This document shows positions 17,201 to 26,480 of a DNA stretch of 64,000 nucleotides, one piece after another; within the stretch, counting starts at the first letter, position 1, and each line of letters opens with the position of its first letter. The notes below the pieces were generated by a model that was not told where the DNA came from, searched no databases, and saw only the letters and a list, made by a program, of their open reading frames with translations. Position numbers and translations under genes: made by a program. Location: assembly GCA_002337125.1 (NCBI GenBank), contig DDFJ01000004.1, forward strand, positions 1,291,889-1,355,888, given 5' to 3'. This DNA is from Chitinophagaceae bacterium UBA1931. GTDB taxonomy: Bacteria; Bacteroidota; Bacteroidia; Chitinophagales; Chitinophagaceae.

Positions 17201-17231
17201 TTGGAATTTTGCGCATTTGCGTTTAAATTTG
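17201..17231 (+). promoter_or_regulatory. Probable rpsP promoter
   Basis: TTG (17201-17203), a 20-nt spacer and TAAATTTG (17224-17231) fit the Bacteroidota -33/-7 promoter model well. It implies a leader of about 45-50 nt before the rpsP ATG, and independent transcription from ffh. Confidence 0.6.
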
Positions 17232-17283
17232 TCGCCTATTTAAATAACCTTTATTTATTCACGCATTTAAATTTTAATTTACG

Positions 17284-17745
17284 ATGCCAGTTAAAATCCG
17301 ACTGCAGAGACACGGGTCTAAGAAAAGACCCTTCTATTTCATCGTAGTGGCAGACGCAAGAGCGCCCAGAGATGGAAAATTCATTCAAAAAATTGGTACT
17401 TACAACCCTGTAACAGAGCCTGCTGTGATCCAGATTGATCGTCAGAAAGCTTTGGAATGGTTGCACAAAGGAGCACAGCCAACTGATACAGTTCGCAAAA
17501 TCCTTTCGCAAAAAGGCGTATTGTACCTGAAACACCTCTTACGTGGTGTTAGCCTTGGTTTATTTGACCAGGCTGTTGCAATGGAAAAATTCCAGGCATG
17601 GCACTCAGAGCATGAAGCTGCTGAAGCGAAGAAAAGAGAAGAAGCCCGCAGGGCAAGATTCAAACAACGCAGTGGTGGTAACTACCAACGCCGTCCTATG
17701 GCTCCCAGAAGACAAGAAGGTGGTGAAGCTGCTCAGGGAGAGTAA
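17284..17745 (+). CDS. rpsP: 30S ribosomal protein S16
   Basis: 153 residues. The first ~85 are canonical bS16 (VKIRLQRHGSKKRPFYFIV, ADARAPRDGKFIQKIGTYNP). A C-terminal basic, low-complexity extension (KKREEARRARFKQR, then RRPMAPRRQEGG) makes it nearly twice the E. coli length, as is common in Bacteroidota. S16 helps 30S assembly. In the classical operon rimM and trmD follow directly, but here they lie 43 kb away. Two terminator-like hairpins follow. Confidence 0.97.
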   Translation: MPVKIRLQRHGSKKRPFYFIVVADARAPRDGKFIQKIGTYNPVTEPAVIQIDRQKALEWLHKGAQPTDTVRKILSQKGVLYLKHLLRGVSLGLFDQAVAMEKFQAWHSEHEAAEAKKREEARRARFKQRSGGNYQRRPMAPRRQEGGEAAQGE

Positions 17746-17775
17746 TTCTGATTAAAGATTTAGTCTTCATAAAAG

Positions 17776-17804
17776 TCCCCTGCAATTATGCGGGGGATTT
17801 TTTT
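17776..17804 (+). terminator. Intrinsic terminator of rpsP
   Basis: tcccctgc and gcggggga pair (one G-U) around a short AT loop, followed by seven T. Confidence 0.8.
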
Positions 17805-17813
17805 ATGCTTTAA

Positions 17814-17856
17814 AAGCAGAAAGCCCGCTGTAAAATTTACAGCGGGCTTTCTGCTT
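17814..17856. terminator. 21-bp perfect inverted repeat, probable bidirectional terminator
   Basis: The arms 17814-17834 and 17836-17856 are exact reverse complements with a single base between them. The core is GC-rich (agcccgctg) and flanked by A/T on both sides. It lies 13 bp beyond the stop of the leftward sortilin-like gene and just after the rpsP terminator. Confidence 0.75.
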
Positions 17857-17869
17857 AAATGAATGAGAT

Positions 17870-20800
17870 TTATTTTATACCAATGACCGGTAAACTTTTT
17901 TCACGGATAAGCTGGTTAAACTTCGGCACTTCTTCTGCCACAATTTTCTTCAGCTTGTTTAGTTGCTCATCGGCCTGTGCGCTTAACTCGGCATAAACTT
18001 CTTTTACCTGCTTGCTGGGTGGGTTGAACCCGCTATTAGCCACATCAAACACACCACTGAGTTTATCATTCAAACGGATAGGATAGTTCAATGGGTCCTG
18101 GCCGCTTTTTGATTTTGTCTGGTAGAGAGTTTCTTCAATTGCTGTGATGTCTTTTATAGTTGCAGCCGACATGTCTTTGATTTCCTTCGGACAATCTTTC
18201 CCTTGCCTTGCAACAAACTCATTGATTTGCGTACGCAGTGTGCGTATATCCTTAATGGCTTTCTGCACCTCGTTGAATTTGCTTTGCACAGTTAAAAGAA
18301 AGTTGAACTGCGCTTCATACTCTGCCTGCGACATTTTGTAATTCGGATCAGCCTTAATTGTAAATGGAACTTCGGCCGAATCTTTTCCCAGCTTCACTAA
18401 CGCAAAATAATTTCCCGGAGCAGCAGTGATTGAACCCGGAGCACCATTCCATAAAATCATTCCTTCGCTTGGTTCAGCCGGAGGATACTGCAGATCCCAG
18501 GCAAACTGGTTAAGGCCCTGCTTCACTTCCAGTTTATCTTTTCCGTCAACTGTAAATGTTTTAATTGGTTTTTTGTTTTTATCCATGATCGTAACAGAAG
18601 CTTTGGTACTGTCGGTTACTTCTTTTGCATAAAATTTTATCACTGCACCACCTGTTGGATTTTCGCCCACATTTTTTGGTGTACCAAAACGTGCAGCATA
18701 CGGATTCACCTGCATGCGCCATGCAGGGTTTACATCAAACACAAACAGGTTGCTTGATGTAATGTCATTTTTTAACTGCTGCAACACTGTCAAATCATCC
18801 AGAATATAAATGCCCCTGCCCTGTGTAGTTATGATAAGATCATTTTCTTTGATGGTCATATCAGTAATTGGTACAACCGGCATATTTAACTGAAAAGGCT
18901 TCCAGCTTTCACCTGCATCAAACGAAATATACATCCCGAATTCTGTACCTGCGTACAGCAAACCGGCACGCTTATGATCGGCACGGATGGCTCTTGTAAA
19001 ATGCATTTTATTGATGCCATTTGTAATCAGCTTCCATGTTTTACCATAGTCTTCTGTTTTATACATGTAGGGGGTGTAATCATCCAGCTTGTATCGTGTA
19101 CCTGCGAAATAAGCAGTTCCTTTTTTATACGGATCCACATCCACACAATTCCACATCATTAATTTGGGAGCATCTTTTGGCGTAACGTTTTCCCAATTCT
19201 TACCAGCATCTTTACTTACATAAATCAACCCGTCATCACTACCTGTCCACAGAACATCTTTTTCAATAAAGCTTTCTGTTGCGGTGAAGATGGTGCAGTA
19301 ATATTCAACACTTGTGTTATCCTGTGTAATTGGTCCGCCGCTTGATTTTTGTTTTGATTTATCATTGGTAGTTAAATCAGGCGAAAGAGCTGTCCATGTT
19401 TGCCCCTCATCTTCTGTTGCAAACAAAACGTTTCCTGCACAATACAACTTCTTCGGGTTGTTGGGCGAAAAGAAAACAGGGAAGTTCCATTGAAAACGAT
19501 ACTTCTGTACATCAGCACCGGCACCCATCGGGTTATCGGGCCAAACAGTGATTGCACGGTTCTCTCCTGTTTTATGATCCAGGCGTGATAAATAACCGCC
19601 ATAGTTTCCACCATAAACAATATCTGGATTATTTGGATCAGCAACCACATAACCACTTTCAGCACCTGCTGTAGGTTCCCAATCCTGTTCAGTAATACCG
19701 GCACCAGTTGTACGGCTTTGAATCCGCACAGTTGAATTATCCTGTTGTGCTGCCAGTATGCGGTAAGGGAAACTGTTATCGGTTGATACACGATAGAATT
19801 GTGCAGTAGGCTGATTGTTGTAATTACTCCAGTTATTTGCGCCATCAAAACTTACCTGTGCACCACCATCATCAGCCACAATCATACGATCGCCATTTTC
19901 TGGATCAATCCATAAATCATGATGATCGCCATGCGGTGTACGCAAACTCTGAAATGTTTTTCCACCATCACGGCTGCGCATAAAATTTACATTGGGACAA
20001 TAAACCACATCCGCATTCTTTGGATCAACAAACACTTTGCTGTAATACCAGGCACGCTGGCGGATGTTGTTATCACTGCTCATAAGTTGCCATGTTTCAC
20101 CCGAATCATCACTACGGAACAAACCACCATTTGCATTTTCAACCAACGCATAAATACGTTCAGGAGCAGAAGGTGCAAACGCAACTCCTACAATTCCCCA
20201 CACTCCTTTTGGTAATCCTTTTTTTGTTGAAACATTTGTCCAGGTTTCACCTCCGTCAGTTGATTTGTATAATCCACTTCCTTCACCTCCACTTTCCAAA
20301 CTATGCGGAGTGCGGATTACACGCCAGGTACCTGCATACAATACAGAAGGATTGCCCGGCTCCATTACAAGATCAGAAGCACCGGTTTGATTATTGACGA
20401 ATAATGTTCTTTTCCATGTTTTACCGCCATCGGTTGTTTTATATACGCCACGTTCTTCGTTGGGGCCAAACAAATGTCCCATTACTGCCACCCACACCAC
20501 ATCAGGATTACGAGGATGAATGAGAATACGGATAATGTGACGACCATCTTTCAATCCAAGATTTTTCCATGTTCTTCCACCATCATCGCTGCGCCACATT
20601 CCACCCAAACCTTCACTTACGTTTCCACGCATGGTGTTTTCGCCTTCACCTACATAAAGAATATTTTCATCGGAAGGAGCAACGGCAACGGCACCAATGC
20701 TTCCACCAAAATATTTATCGCTGATGTTTTTCCAGTTATTACCGCCATCGCTTGTTTTCCAGACACCACCACCGGTTGAGCCCATGTAAAAAGTGGTTTT

Positions 20801-20986
20801 GCTTTTGTAACTGCCGGTTACAGCTCCGCTTCTTCCTCCACGGTAAGGACCAATGGAACGGTACTTGAGCTGACTGTACACCTGTTCATCATTCATTGAA
20901 GCTGAAGGAGATAATTGTACTTTCTTTTGTGCTGATAACAGACTTGCTGAAAAAATTGCAGCAGAAATCAATATCAAATTTCTCAT
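17870..20986 (-). CDS. Sortilin/VPS10-like Asp-box (BNR) repeat protein, copy 1
   Basis: About 1038 residues. The frame is open to 21028, but the signal peptide begins at MRNLILISAAIFSASLLSAQ, so I place the start at 20986. About ten Asp-box motifs (S/T-x-D-x-G-x-T-W, e.g. TTDGGKTW, STDGGETW) build beta-propellers across residues 50-720. A C-terminal region with FAWDLQYPP and a helical tail follows. Such proteins are annotated as glycosyl hydrolases or sortilin-like, but the Asp-boxes are structural and no catalytic residues can be assigned. Secreted, probably to the periplasm or cell surface; no T9SS signal was seen. A paralogue lies at 26481-29549. Confidence 0.85.
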   Translation of the reverse strand: MRNLILISAAIFSASLLSAQKKVQLSPSASMNDEQVYSQLKYRSIGPYRGGRSGAVTGSYKSKTTFYMGSTGGGVWKTSDGGNNWKNISDKYFGGSIGAVAVAPSDENILYVGEGENTMRGNVSEGLGGMWRSDDGGRTWKNLGLKDGRHIIRILIHPRNPDVVWVAVMGHLFGPNEERGVYKTTDGGKTWKRTLFVNNQTGASDLVMEPGNPSVLYAGTWRVIRTPHSLESGGEGSGLYKSTDGGETWTNVSTKKGLPKGVWGIVGVAFAPSAPERIYALVENANGGLFRSDDSGETWQLMSSDNNIRQRAWYYSKVFVDPKNADVVYCPNVNFMRSRDGGKTFQSLRTPHGDHHDLWIDPENGDRMIVADDGGAQVSFDGANNWSNYNNQPTAQFYRVSTDNSFPYRILAAQQDNSTVRIQSRTTGAGITEQDWEPTAGAESGYVVADPNNPDIVYGGNYGGYLSRLDHKTGENRAITVWPDNPMGAGADVQKYRFQWNFPVFFSPNNPKKLYCAGNVLFATEDEGQTWTALSPDLTTNDKSKQKSSGGPITQDNTSVEYYCTIFTATESFIEKDVLWTGSDDGLIYVSKDAGKNWENVTPKDAPKLMMWNCVDVDPYKKGTAYFAGTRYKLDDYTPYMYKTEDYGKTWKLITNGINKMHFTRAIRADHKRAGLLYAGTEFGMYISFDAGESWKPFQLNMPVVPITDMTIKENDLIITTQGRGIYILDDLTVLQQLKNDITSSNLFVFDVNPAWRMQVNPYAARFGTPKNVGENPTGGAVIKFYAKEVTDSTKASVTIMDKNKKPIKTFTVDGKDKLEVKQGLNQFAWDLQYPPAEPSEGMILWNGAPGSITAAPGNYFALVKLGKDSAEVPFTIKADPNYKMSQAEYEAQFNFLLTVQSKFNEVQKAIKDIRTLRTQINEFVARQGKDCPKEIKDMSAATIKDITAIEETLYQTKSKSGQDPLNYPIRLNDKLSGVFDVANSGFNPPSKQVKEVYAELSAQADEQLNKLKKIVAEEVPKFNQLIREKSLPVIGIK

Positions 20987-21204
20987 TGTTGATTTATGTT
21001 TTGGATGCTGAAAATACGAATGAAACACAGCTTTGAATCAGGCATGCCGGAAAATTTGATGAAAGGCTGACAACAATAACAAACAGGCGAAAAAAAATGC
21101 ACACAACAGCATATTCTCCGGCAATACAGGGGGGGTGGTAATACCTGAAAGTGGTATTGCATTCAAAAAAACACGCATGTATTTTTAGCTTACAATTTTT
21201 TTAT

Positions 21205-22293
21205 ATGAAACATTTTTTGGCTACAGCGCTGTATTCAGTCATATTAATACCTGCGTTTTCCCAAAGTATTTTTGTTCAAACCGGTGGTACAATTCATACG
21301 CAAACAGGTGCAATCGTTACACTGCAAAACATCAACCTTGTTAATAACGGCACTATCACCGATAATGGAACGTTTATCTTTAATGGCAGTTCATTACAAT
21401 CCATCAGTGGCAGCGGTACAACCACTTTTAATAATTTAACCATCTCTAACTCTGCAGGTGTTGAACTTGGCAAAAACATCAGTATCAATAACCAGCTATT
21501 ATTTACAGCCGGGGTATTCAATCTAAAAAATTACACTGTTCTGCTGGGGCCTGCTGCAACTGTTTCAGGTGAAAGCGAAACCAATCGTATAACCGGTATA
21601 GCAGGTGGTTATATAGAAATTACTGTTCCTGTTGCAGCATCAGCTACTGTTAATCCCGGCAACCTTGGTTTGACGATTACTCCATCTGCTGATATGGGAA
21701 ATGTAACTGTGAGAAGAGGACATGATGCACAAACCATTACCCCAGCCAGCAGACCTTCAATTGAAAGATATTTTGATATTCTACCAACAAATAATTCTGC
21801 ATTAAATGCAACTGTTACTTTCAATTATTTTGATGCAGAATTAAACAGCCGCAACGAACCATTGCTGAGTTTCTGGAACAGCCCGGATAATACTACATGG
21901 ACAGCTGCAAACTTCAGTAACAGAAATACAGCTACCAATTTTGTACAACTCACAGCCGTAAACACATTTCCCAAACGATGGACATTAACTGATCAGCAGT
22001 TTGCCACAGGCATATTTGAAATAACCGGTAATAGTAATGTATTAAGACTATGGCCTAATCCTGCAACAAAATATGTTCCTGTTTACTTACAGGTTTCGGT
22101 AAATAAAAAAGCAAAGGCTGTTGTAATGATTGTTGATGCATCCGGAAGAACAATAAGTATGCAGGCTGTTTCTCTACTTAATGGTGTAAATACAATACAG
22201 ATTAATCAAACGCCTTTGGCAAAAGGGAATTACACATTACTCCTGAAGGCAGAAGACGGCAGCAGCAGTACAATCAACTTTATACAACTTTAA
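21205..22293 (+). CDS. Secreted protein with T9SS C-terminal sorting domain
   Basis: About 362 residues from the ATG at 21205, which begins the signal peptide MKHFLATALYSVILIPAFS. An upstream open frame from 21151 is less likely. Residues ~20-120 are repetitive, Asn/Thr/Ile-rich beta-strand text. The last ~80 residues (LRLWPNPATKYVPVYLQ, DASGRTI, LAKGNYTLLL) match the type A sorting domain that sends cargo through the type IX secretion system and onto the cell surface. No enzyme domain is recognised, so an adhesive or structural role is possible. It is divergent from the sortilin-like gene. Confidence 0.8.
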   Translation: MKHFLATALYSVILIPAFSQSIFVQTGGTIHTQTGAIVTLQNINLVNNGTITDNGTFIFNGSSLQSISGSGTTTFNNLTISNSAGVELGKNISINNQLLFTAGVFNLKNYTVLLGPAATVSGESETNRITGIAGGYIEITVPVAASATVNPGNLGLTITPSADMGNVTVRRGHDAQTITPASRPSIERYFDILPTNNSALNATVTFNYFDAELNSRNEPLLSFWNSPDNTTWTAANFSNRNTATNFVQLTAVNTFPKRWTLTDQQFATGIFEITGNSNVLRLWPNPATKYVPVYLQVSVNKKAKAVVMIVDASGRTISMQAVSLLNGVNTIQINQTPLAKGNYTLLLKAEDGSSSTINFIQL

Positions 22294-22361
22294 TTACAAA
22301 TCAAAACATCTGTTACAGCTTACAGAAATTTATAAACAATCCCGTTTTATTAATAAATCAA

Positions 22362-23609
22362 ATGAACATGAAACAGCTAATTGTTTTTCTTACAACACTC
22401 TTTGTTTGCAATTTTGCATCAGCCCAAAATGTTGGTATTGGTACAACAACACCCGCTGCCAAGCTTGATATAAAAACAACTTCAAATTACGTTACACAAT
22501 TCAATGGTGCATCGCCTATGTACCTGGGACTTTTTGAAAGTGATGTGTATCGTGGTTATATCGGCTCCTATTCAGGTGCAGCTGAGGATGTGGATTTTGG
22601 AACAGGATCTGGTAATACATTAGGCAAACTTCATTTAACTATACAGGCTGTCCCAAAACTAACCGTAGGAGCAGATGGCAAAATCGGCATCGGCACCACT
22701 AACCCCGCTTACAATTTACATGTCAGTAACGGTGATTTATTTGTTGAATCAAGCGTAGGTAAAATTATTTTAGGATATAACTCAGGAGGAAGTCAATGGC
22801 GTTTAGGTACTACTGGTGCAGGTGCTGATGTAAGATGGTATACCTATAATGGAACAACTGAAACTCCCGTGCATTACTACCAGCAAAATGGTAATGTGGG
22901 TATTGCCACAGGTATTCCTGTTCCTATTGCCAGGCTCGAAGTAAAAGGTGCCGGCACCACATCTTCAACAAATACATTTGTTTTGAGAAACAGTACTGGC
23001 GATACTTTACTGCGCATGAGGGATGATGGCAGAATGGGAATAGGCTATAATGGAACTACTTATGGCAGACAAATAAATCTGGGCGGAACAGGAATTAACT
23101 TTTACACCTCAAATGAAGCTGCATTTGGAGGCGCTATTTTCCCAACCGACACATCGCTTGTTTTATGGTCAAACTCCAATTCAAATAATTACCTGGTATT
23201 GCAACCAAGCTGGGGAAACACAGGTATTGGCACTTATACTCCTAATGCAAAATTTCATGTAAACGGAGCACAATTAATCGGAAACAACAGTCAGCGAATT
23301 GCAACAGGTTTTGCATTAAGTGTTGATGGAAAAGTAATAGCTGAAAACTTTACAACACTGGATAGCGGCAGCTGGCCTGATTATGTATTTGAAAATGATT
23401 ATCAACTTCCATCCCTGGCAGAAGTGAAGCTGTTTATTGAGAAAAACAAACACCTGCCCAATGTTCCTTCCGCTGCACAAATTGAAAAAGAAGGTATTAA
23501 CCTTGGCGAAATGAATAAGAAACTGATGGAAAAAGTTGAGGAATTAACTCTTTACATCATCGAAATGGATAAACGCATCAAAGAGCTGGAACAAAAAAAC
23601 AACAAGTAA
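22362..23609 (+). CDS. Tail-fibre-like surface protein with coiled-coil C-terminus
   Basis: 415 residues with a signal peptide (MKQLIVFLTTLFVCNFASAQ; the frame starts two codons earlier). The body repeats the motif NVGIGTTTPAAKLD / GKIGIGTTNPAYNLH / GNTGIGTYTPNAKFH, known from Bacteroidota tail-fibre-like and S74-type proteins. The C-terminus has WPDYVF, LPSLAEVKLFIEKNKHLPNV and a final coiled coil. This C-terminal block is common in secreted Bacteroidota proteins and resembles an intramolecular chaperone, but the Ser/Lys of S74 self-cleavage is not evident. It follows the T9SS cargo gene by 68 bp and is probably cotranscribed. Confidence 0.75.
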   Translation: MNMKQLIVFLTTLFVCNFASAQNVGIGTTTPAAKLDIKTTSNYVTQFNGASPMYLGLFESDVYRGYIGSYSGAAEDVDFGTGSGNTLGKLHLTIQAVPKLTVGADGKIGIGTTNPAYNLHVSNGDLFVESSVGKIILGYNSGGSQWRLGTTGAGADVRWYTYNGTTETPVHYYQQNGNVGIATGIPVPIARLEVKGAGTTSSTNTFVLRNSTGDTLLRMRDDGRMGIGYNGTTYGRQINLGGTGINFYTSNEAAFGGAIFPTDTSLVLWSNSNSNNYLVLQPSWGNTGIGTYTPNAKFHVNGAQLIGNNSQRIATGFALSVDGKVIAENFTTLDSGSWPDYVFENDYQLPSLAEVKLFIEKNKHLPNVPSAAQIEKEGINLGEMNKKLMEKVEELTLYIIEMDKRIKELEQKNNK

Positions 23610-23927
23610 GGTTAACCATAAATATTTAATTGATGATAAAAAGCACTCCTAAAACGGAGTGCTTTTTATTTTTTATAAACCATTCATAATTTTTCAGCAA
23701 ATCTTTAACAACCACTCATCCACAACAGCAACGAAACAATTAAAATCATTCAACTGGCTTTAACACGGTTTATCCTTTACATTCACCACTCGTCATACAA
23801 AGAATGCAAGCAGATTTTTTTCATAACATCATTTCCGAAAAACATAACACTTCATCATAGTTATATTTCACAAAATCTGTAACCTTTTTAGCTTTCGCTT
23901 CGTATTAACCAAAACCTGTTCGCAATA
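23610..23927. other. Intergenic region with terminator and the DUF5916 promoter area
   Basis: The first 65 bp hold a strong terminator (23638-23674). The remaining ~250 bp show no ORF of note. TATATTTC at about 23862 is a weak -7 candidate for the downstream gene. Confidence 0.5.
23638..23674 (+). terminator. Intrinsic terminator
   Basis: aaaaagcactcc and ggagtgcttttt form a 12-bp stem around a short A-rich loop, followed by a T-rich tail, 28 bp after the surface-protein stop. Confidence 0.85.
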
Positions 23928-26432
23928 ATGAAACGACTAACGCTTTTTGCTTTAACAACTTTTGCAGCAACTTCTTTGCTTGCACAAACAAGCAAAACTG
24001 AATTTAAGAAGGAAAAGGCCGAGCCGAGAAGTCTTCCTGCAAAACGCACAACACAAAAAGTGAAGATTGATGGTTTGCTGAACGACAGTGCATGGCGTGA
24101 TGCAGCTGTTGCCACCAATTATATTGAGTTTCGCCCCAAAGTTGGAAGACCTGATGATGAAGAAACAAAAACGGTTACATATTTAATGTATGATGATGAA
24201 GGAATTTATTTTGGTGGTTTTTGCTATGAACGAAATAAAGACAGTATAACAACTGAATTAATTGGCAAGCGGGATGGTTTTGGTACAAATGATTATATCG
24301 GTATTATCATCGACACTTATAAAGATCACTTAAACGGTTTTGAATATTTTGTAACTCCTTTAAATGAACAATGGGATTCAAAGATGTCGCCTGTCATGAG
24401 TAATAATGGCGGCAATGAAGATTTTTCCTGGAATGCTGTTTGGAAAAGCGGTGCTGTGATTCATGATAATGGCTGGAGTTTTGAAATGTTTATTCCTTAC
24501 AGTGCCATCCGCTTTGGCAAAAGCAATATCCAGGACTGGGGAATTAACATGACACGCCGCAGGCAAAAAACCGGGCAACAAAATACCTGGAACCCGATTG
24601 ATCCCAATGTAAATGGATTTTTAACACAGGAAGGTTACTGGACAGGTATAACAGATATTAAACCGCCGGTACGCTTACAACTCTCTCCTTACTTTTCGGT
24701 GTATGCAAATAACTATCCGGTTAATCAGCCGGGTGTAAAAAACACAACCACTTTATTAAACGGCGGACTTGACCTGAAATATGGATTGAATCAGGCATTT
24801 ACACTTGACGCTACATTAATTCCTGACTTTGGCCAGGTGCAAAGTGATAACCAGGTGCTGAACCTTACACCATTTGAAGTTCAGTATAACGAATACCGTC
24901 CTTTCTTTAATGAAGGAACAGAATTATTCAGCAAGGGAAATTTATTTTATTCCAGAAGAATTGGCGGGACACCCTTTCACTATTACGATGCAATGAATGC
25001 AGTTGCTGGTAATGAAAAAATGCTGAAAAATCCTTCACAATCCAAACTCATCAACGCAACAAAAATTTCCGGTCGTACACAAAAGAAATTAGGTATTGGC
25101 TTTTTAAATGCCATTACACAAACACAGTATGCCGAAATTGAAGACATCAATACAAAAACCGACAGAAAATATTTAACTGACCCGCTTACCAACTACAATG
25201 TTTTTGTTCTTGACCAGGCGCTGAAACACAATTCAAGTATTACGCTCATCAATACAAATGTTATGCGTGCGGGGAAAGATTATGATGCAAATGTTACCGC
25301 AGGCTTGTTTGATTTTAACGACAAAAAGAACACATGGAATGTTGGTGGTAAATTTTCTGTAAGCCAGTTATTCGGAACAACTACCAATGGAAAAACAGAT
25401 GCAGGCTATAATCACAATATCTATTTTGGAAAAGTAAGCGGTCACTTCAACTTTAATGTGTACCAGGATCTGATGGATAAAAAATACACCAACCAGGATT
25501 TAGCTTATTTCACCAACAACAACTATCTCAATCATGGTTTGTGGGCAGGTTACAGCTGGACCGAACCAAAGAAATGGCACAACCAGATGAGGTTGAACTT
25601 CAATGCAATGATCAGCCATTTGTATGCACCTGTTACAGGTGTCAGCGAAAAATTTCAAATGGCAAACATGAATGTGAATTTTAATGCACAAACAAAAAAG
25701 CTCTGGTGGTTTGGTGGTTTAATAGGAGCAAGACCGCATGAAAATGATTTTTATGAACCACGTAAAACAGGTTATTTTTTCCAGCGTAAGCCAAGTATTT
25801 CATACGACATCTGGCTAAACAGTAATGAAGCAAAAAAATATTCATTCTATACCGAATTGTTTGGCCGCAGCTATTTTAACTTTTATGGAAGCAAATCATT
25901 TGATTTAAGTGTAAGGCATAGTTACAGGATTAATAAAAAACTTACCCTTACGCAAGCAGTTGAATGGATGCCGCAGGTAAACAATATCGGCTTTACAAAA
26001 ATTGATGATGCAGGGAATGTAATCTTTGCACGCCGTAAACGAAACACCATCGACAATACATTCAATGTTAAATACAGCTTTACCAACAAAATGGGGATCA
26101 CCTTCCGCATGAGGCATTACCTGAGTTATGTTGAAAACAAAGAATTCTTTACACTTCAGCAAAATGGTTTGCTTACAAAGAATGCAGCGGCCTATAACAC
26201 AAACCAGAATGTAAACATTTTCAATATCGACATGGTGTACACATGGGAGTTTGCACCTGGAAGTTTCTTAAATGTTGTATGGAAGAACAACATCTTTACT
26301 TCCGGCACTGTAATAGAACGTGATTACTTTAAGAACTTAGGTGACACATGGCAATCAGATCAGAACAACAATCTATCCATCAAGCTGATTTACTTCCTCG
26401 ATTACCAGAACATTAAAAAATTACTCAACTAA
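23928..26432 (+). CDS. DUF5916 outer-membrane protein with N-terminal CBM9-like domain
   Basis: 834 residues with signal peptide (MKRLTLFALTTFAATSLLAQ). Residues ~45-230 are a CBM9-like sugar-binding domain (KIDGLLNDSAWRDA, YDDEGIYFGGFCYE, WSFEMFIPYSAIRF). The rest is the DUF5916 region (DATLIPDFGQVQSDNQVLNLTPFE split by short loops, NEYRPFFNEGTELF), rich in alternating aromatic residues as in beta-barrels. These proteins are typical of Bacteroidota and probably sit in the outer membrane, but no member's transport role is established here. A hairpin terminator follows. Confidence 0.82.
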   Translation: MKRLTLFALTTFAATSLLAQTSKTEFKKEKAEPRSLPAKRTTQKVKIDGLLNDSAWRDAAVATNYIEFRPKVGRPDDEETKTVTYLMYDDEGIYFGGFCYERNKDSITTELIGKRDGFGTNDYIGIIIDTYKDHLNGFEYFVTPLNEQWDSKMSPVMSNNGGNEDFSWNAVWKSGAVIHDNGWSFEMFIPYSAIRFGKSNIQDWGINMTRRRQKTGQQNTWNPIDPNVNGFLTQEGYWTGITDIKPPVRLQLSPYFSVYANNYPVNQPGVKNTTTLLNGGLDLKYGLNQAFTLDATLIPDFGQVQSDNQVLNLTPFEVQYNEYRPFFNEGTELFSKGNLFYSRRIGGTPFHYYDAMNAVAGNEKMLKNPSQSKLINATKISGRTQKKLGIGFLNAITQTQYAEIEDINTKTDRKYLTDPLTNYNVFVLDQALKHNSSITLINTNVMRAGKDYDANVTAGLFDFNDKKNTWNVGGKFSVSQLFGTTTNGKTDAGYNHNIYFGKVSGHFNFNVYQDLMDKKYTNQDLAYFTNNNYLNHGLWAGYSWTEPKKWHNQMRLNFNAMISHLYAPVTGVSEKFQMANMNVNFNAQTKKLWWFGGLIGARPHENDFYEPRKTGYFFQRKPSISYDIWLNSNEAKKYSFYTELFGRSYFNFYGSKSFDLSVRHSYRINKKLTLTQAVEWMPQVNNIGFTKIDDAGNVIFARRKRNTIDNTFNVKYSFTNKMGITFRMRHYLSYVENKEFFTLQQNGLLTKNAAAYNTNQNVNIFNIDMVYTWEFAPGSFLNVVWKNNIFTSGTVIERDYFKNLGDTWQSDQNNNLSIKLIYFLDYQNIKKLLN

Positions 26433-26472
26433 AAAAAAGAAGCCGCTCATAAATGAGCGGCTTCTTTTTTTA
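26433..26472. terminator. Bidirectional intrinsic terminator
   Basis: agaagccgctcat and atgagcggcttct pair around AA, flanked by A8 on the left and T-runs on the right, so it can serve both the DUF5916 gene and the leftward sortilin-like gene. Confidence 0.88.
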
Positions 26473-26480
26473 GTCATTAC

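Noticed and set aside
19372..19848. 158-codon frame within the first sortilin-like gene
   Set aside because: Same strand but another frame of a repetitive coding region; no domain or start signal.
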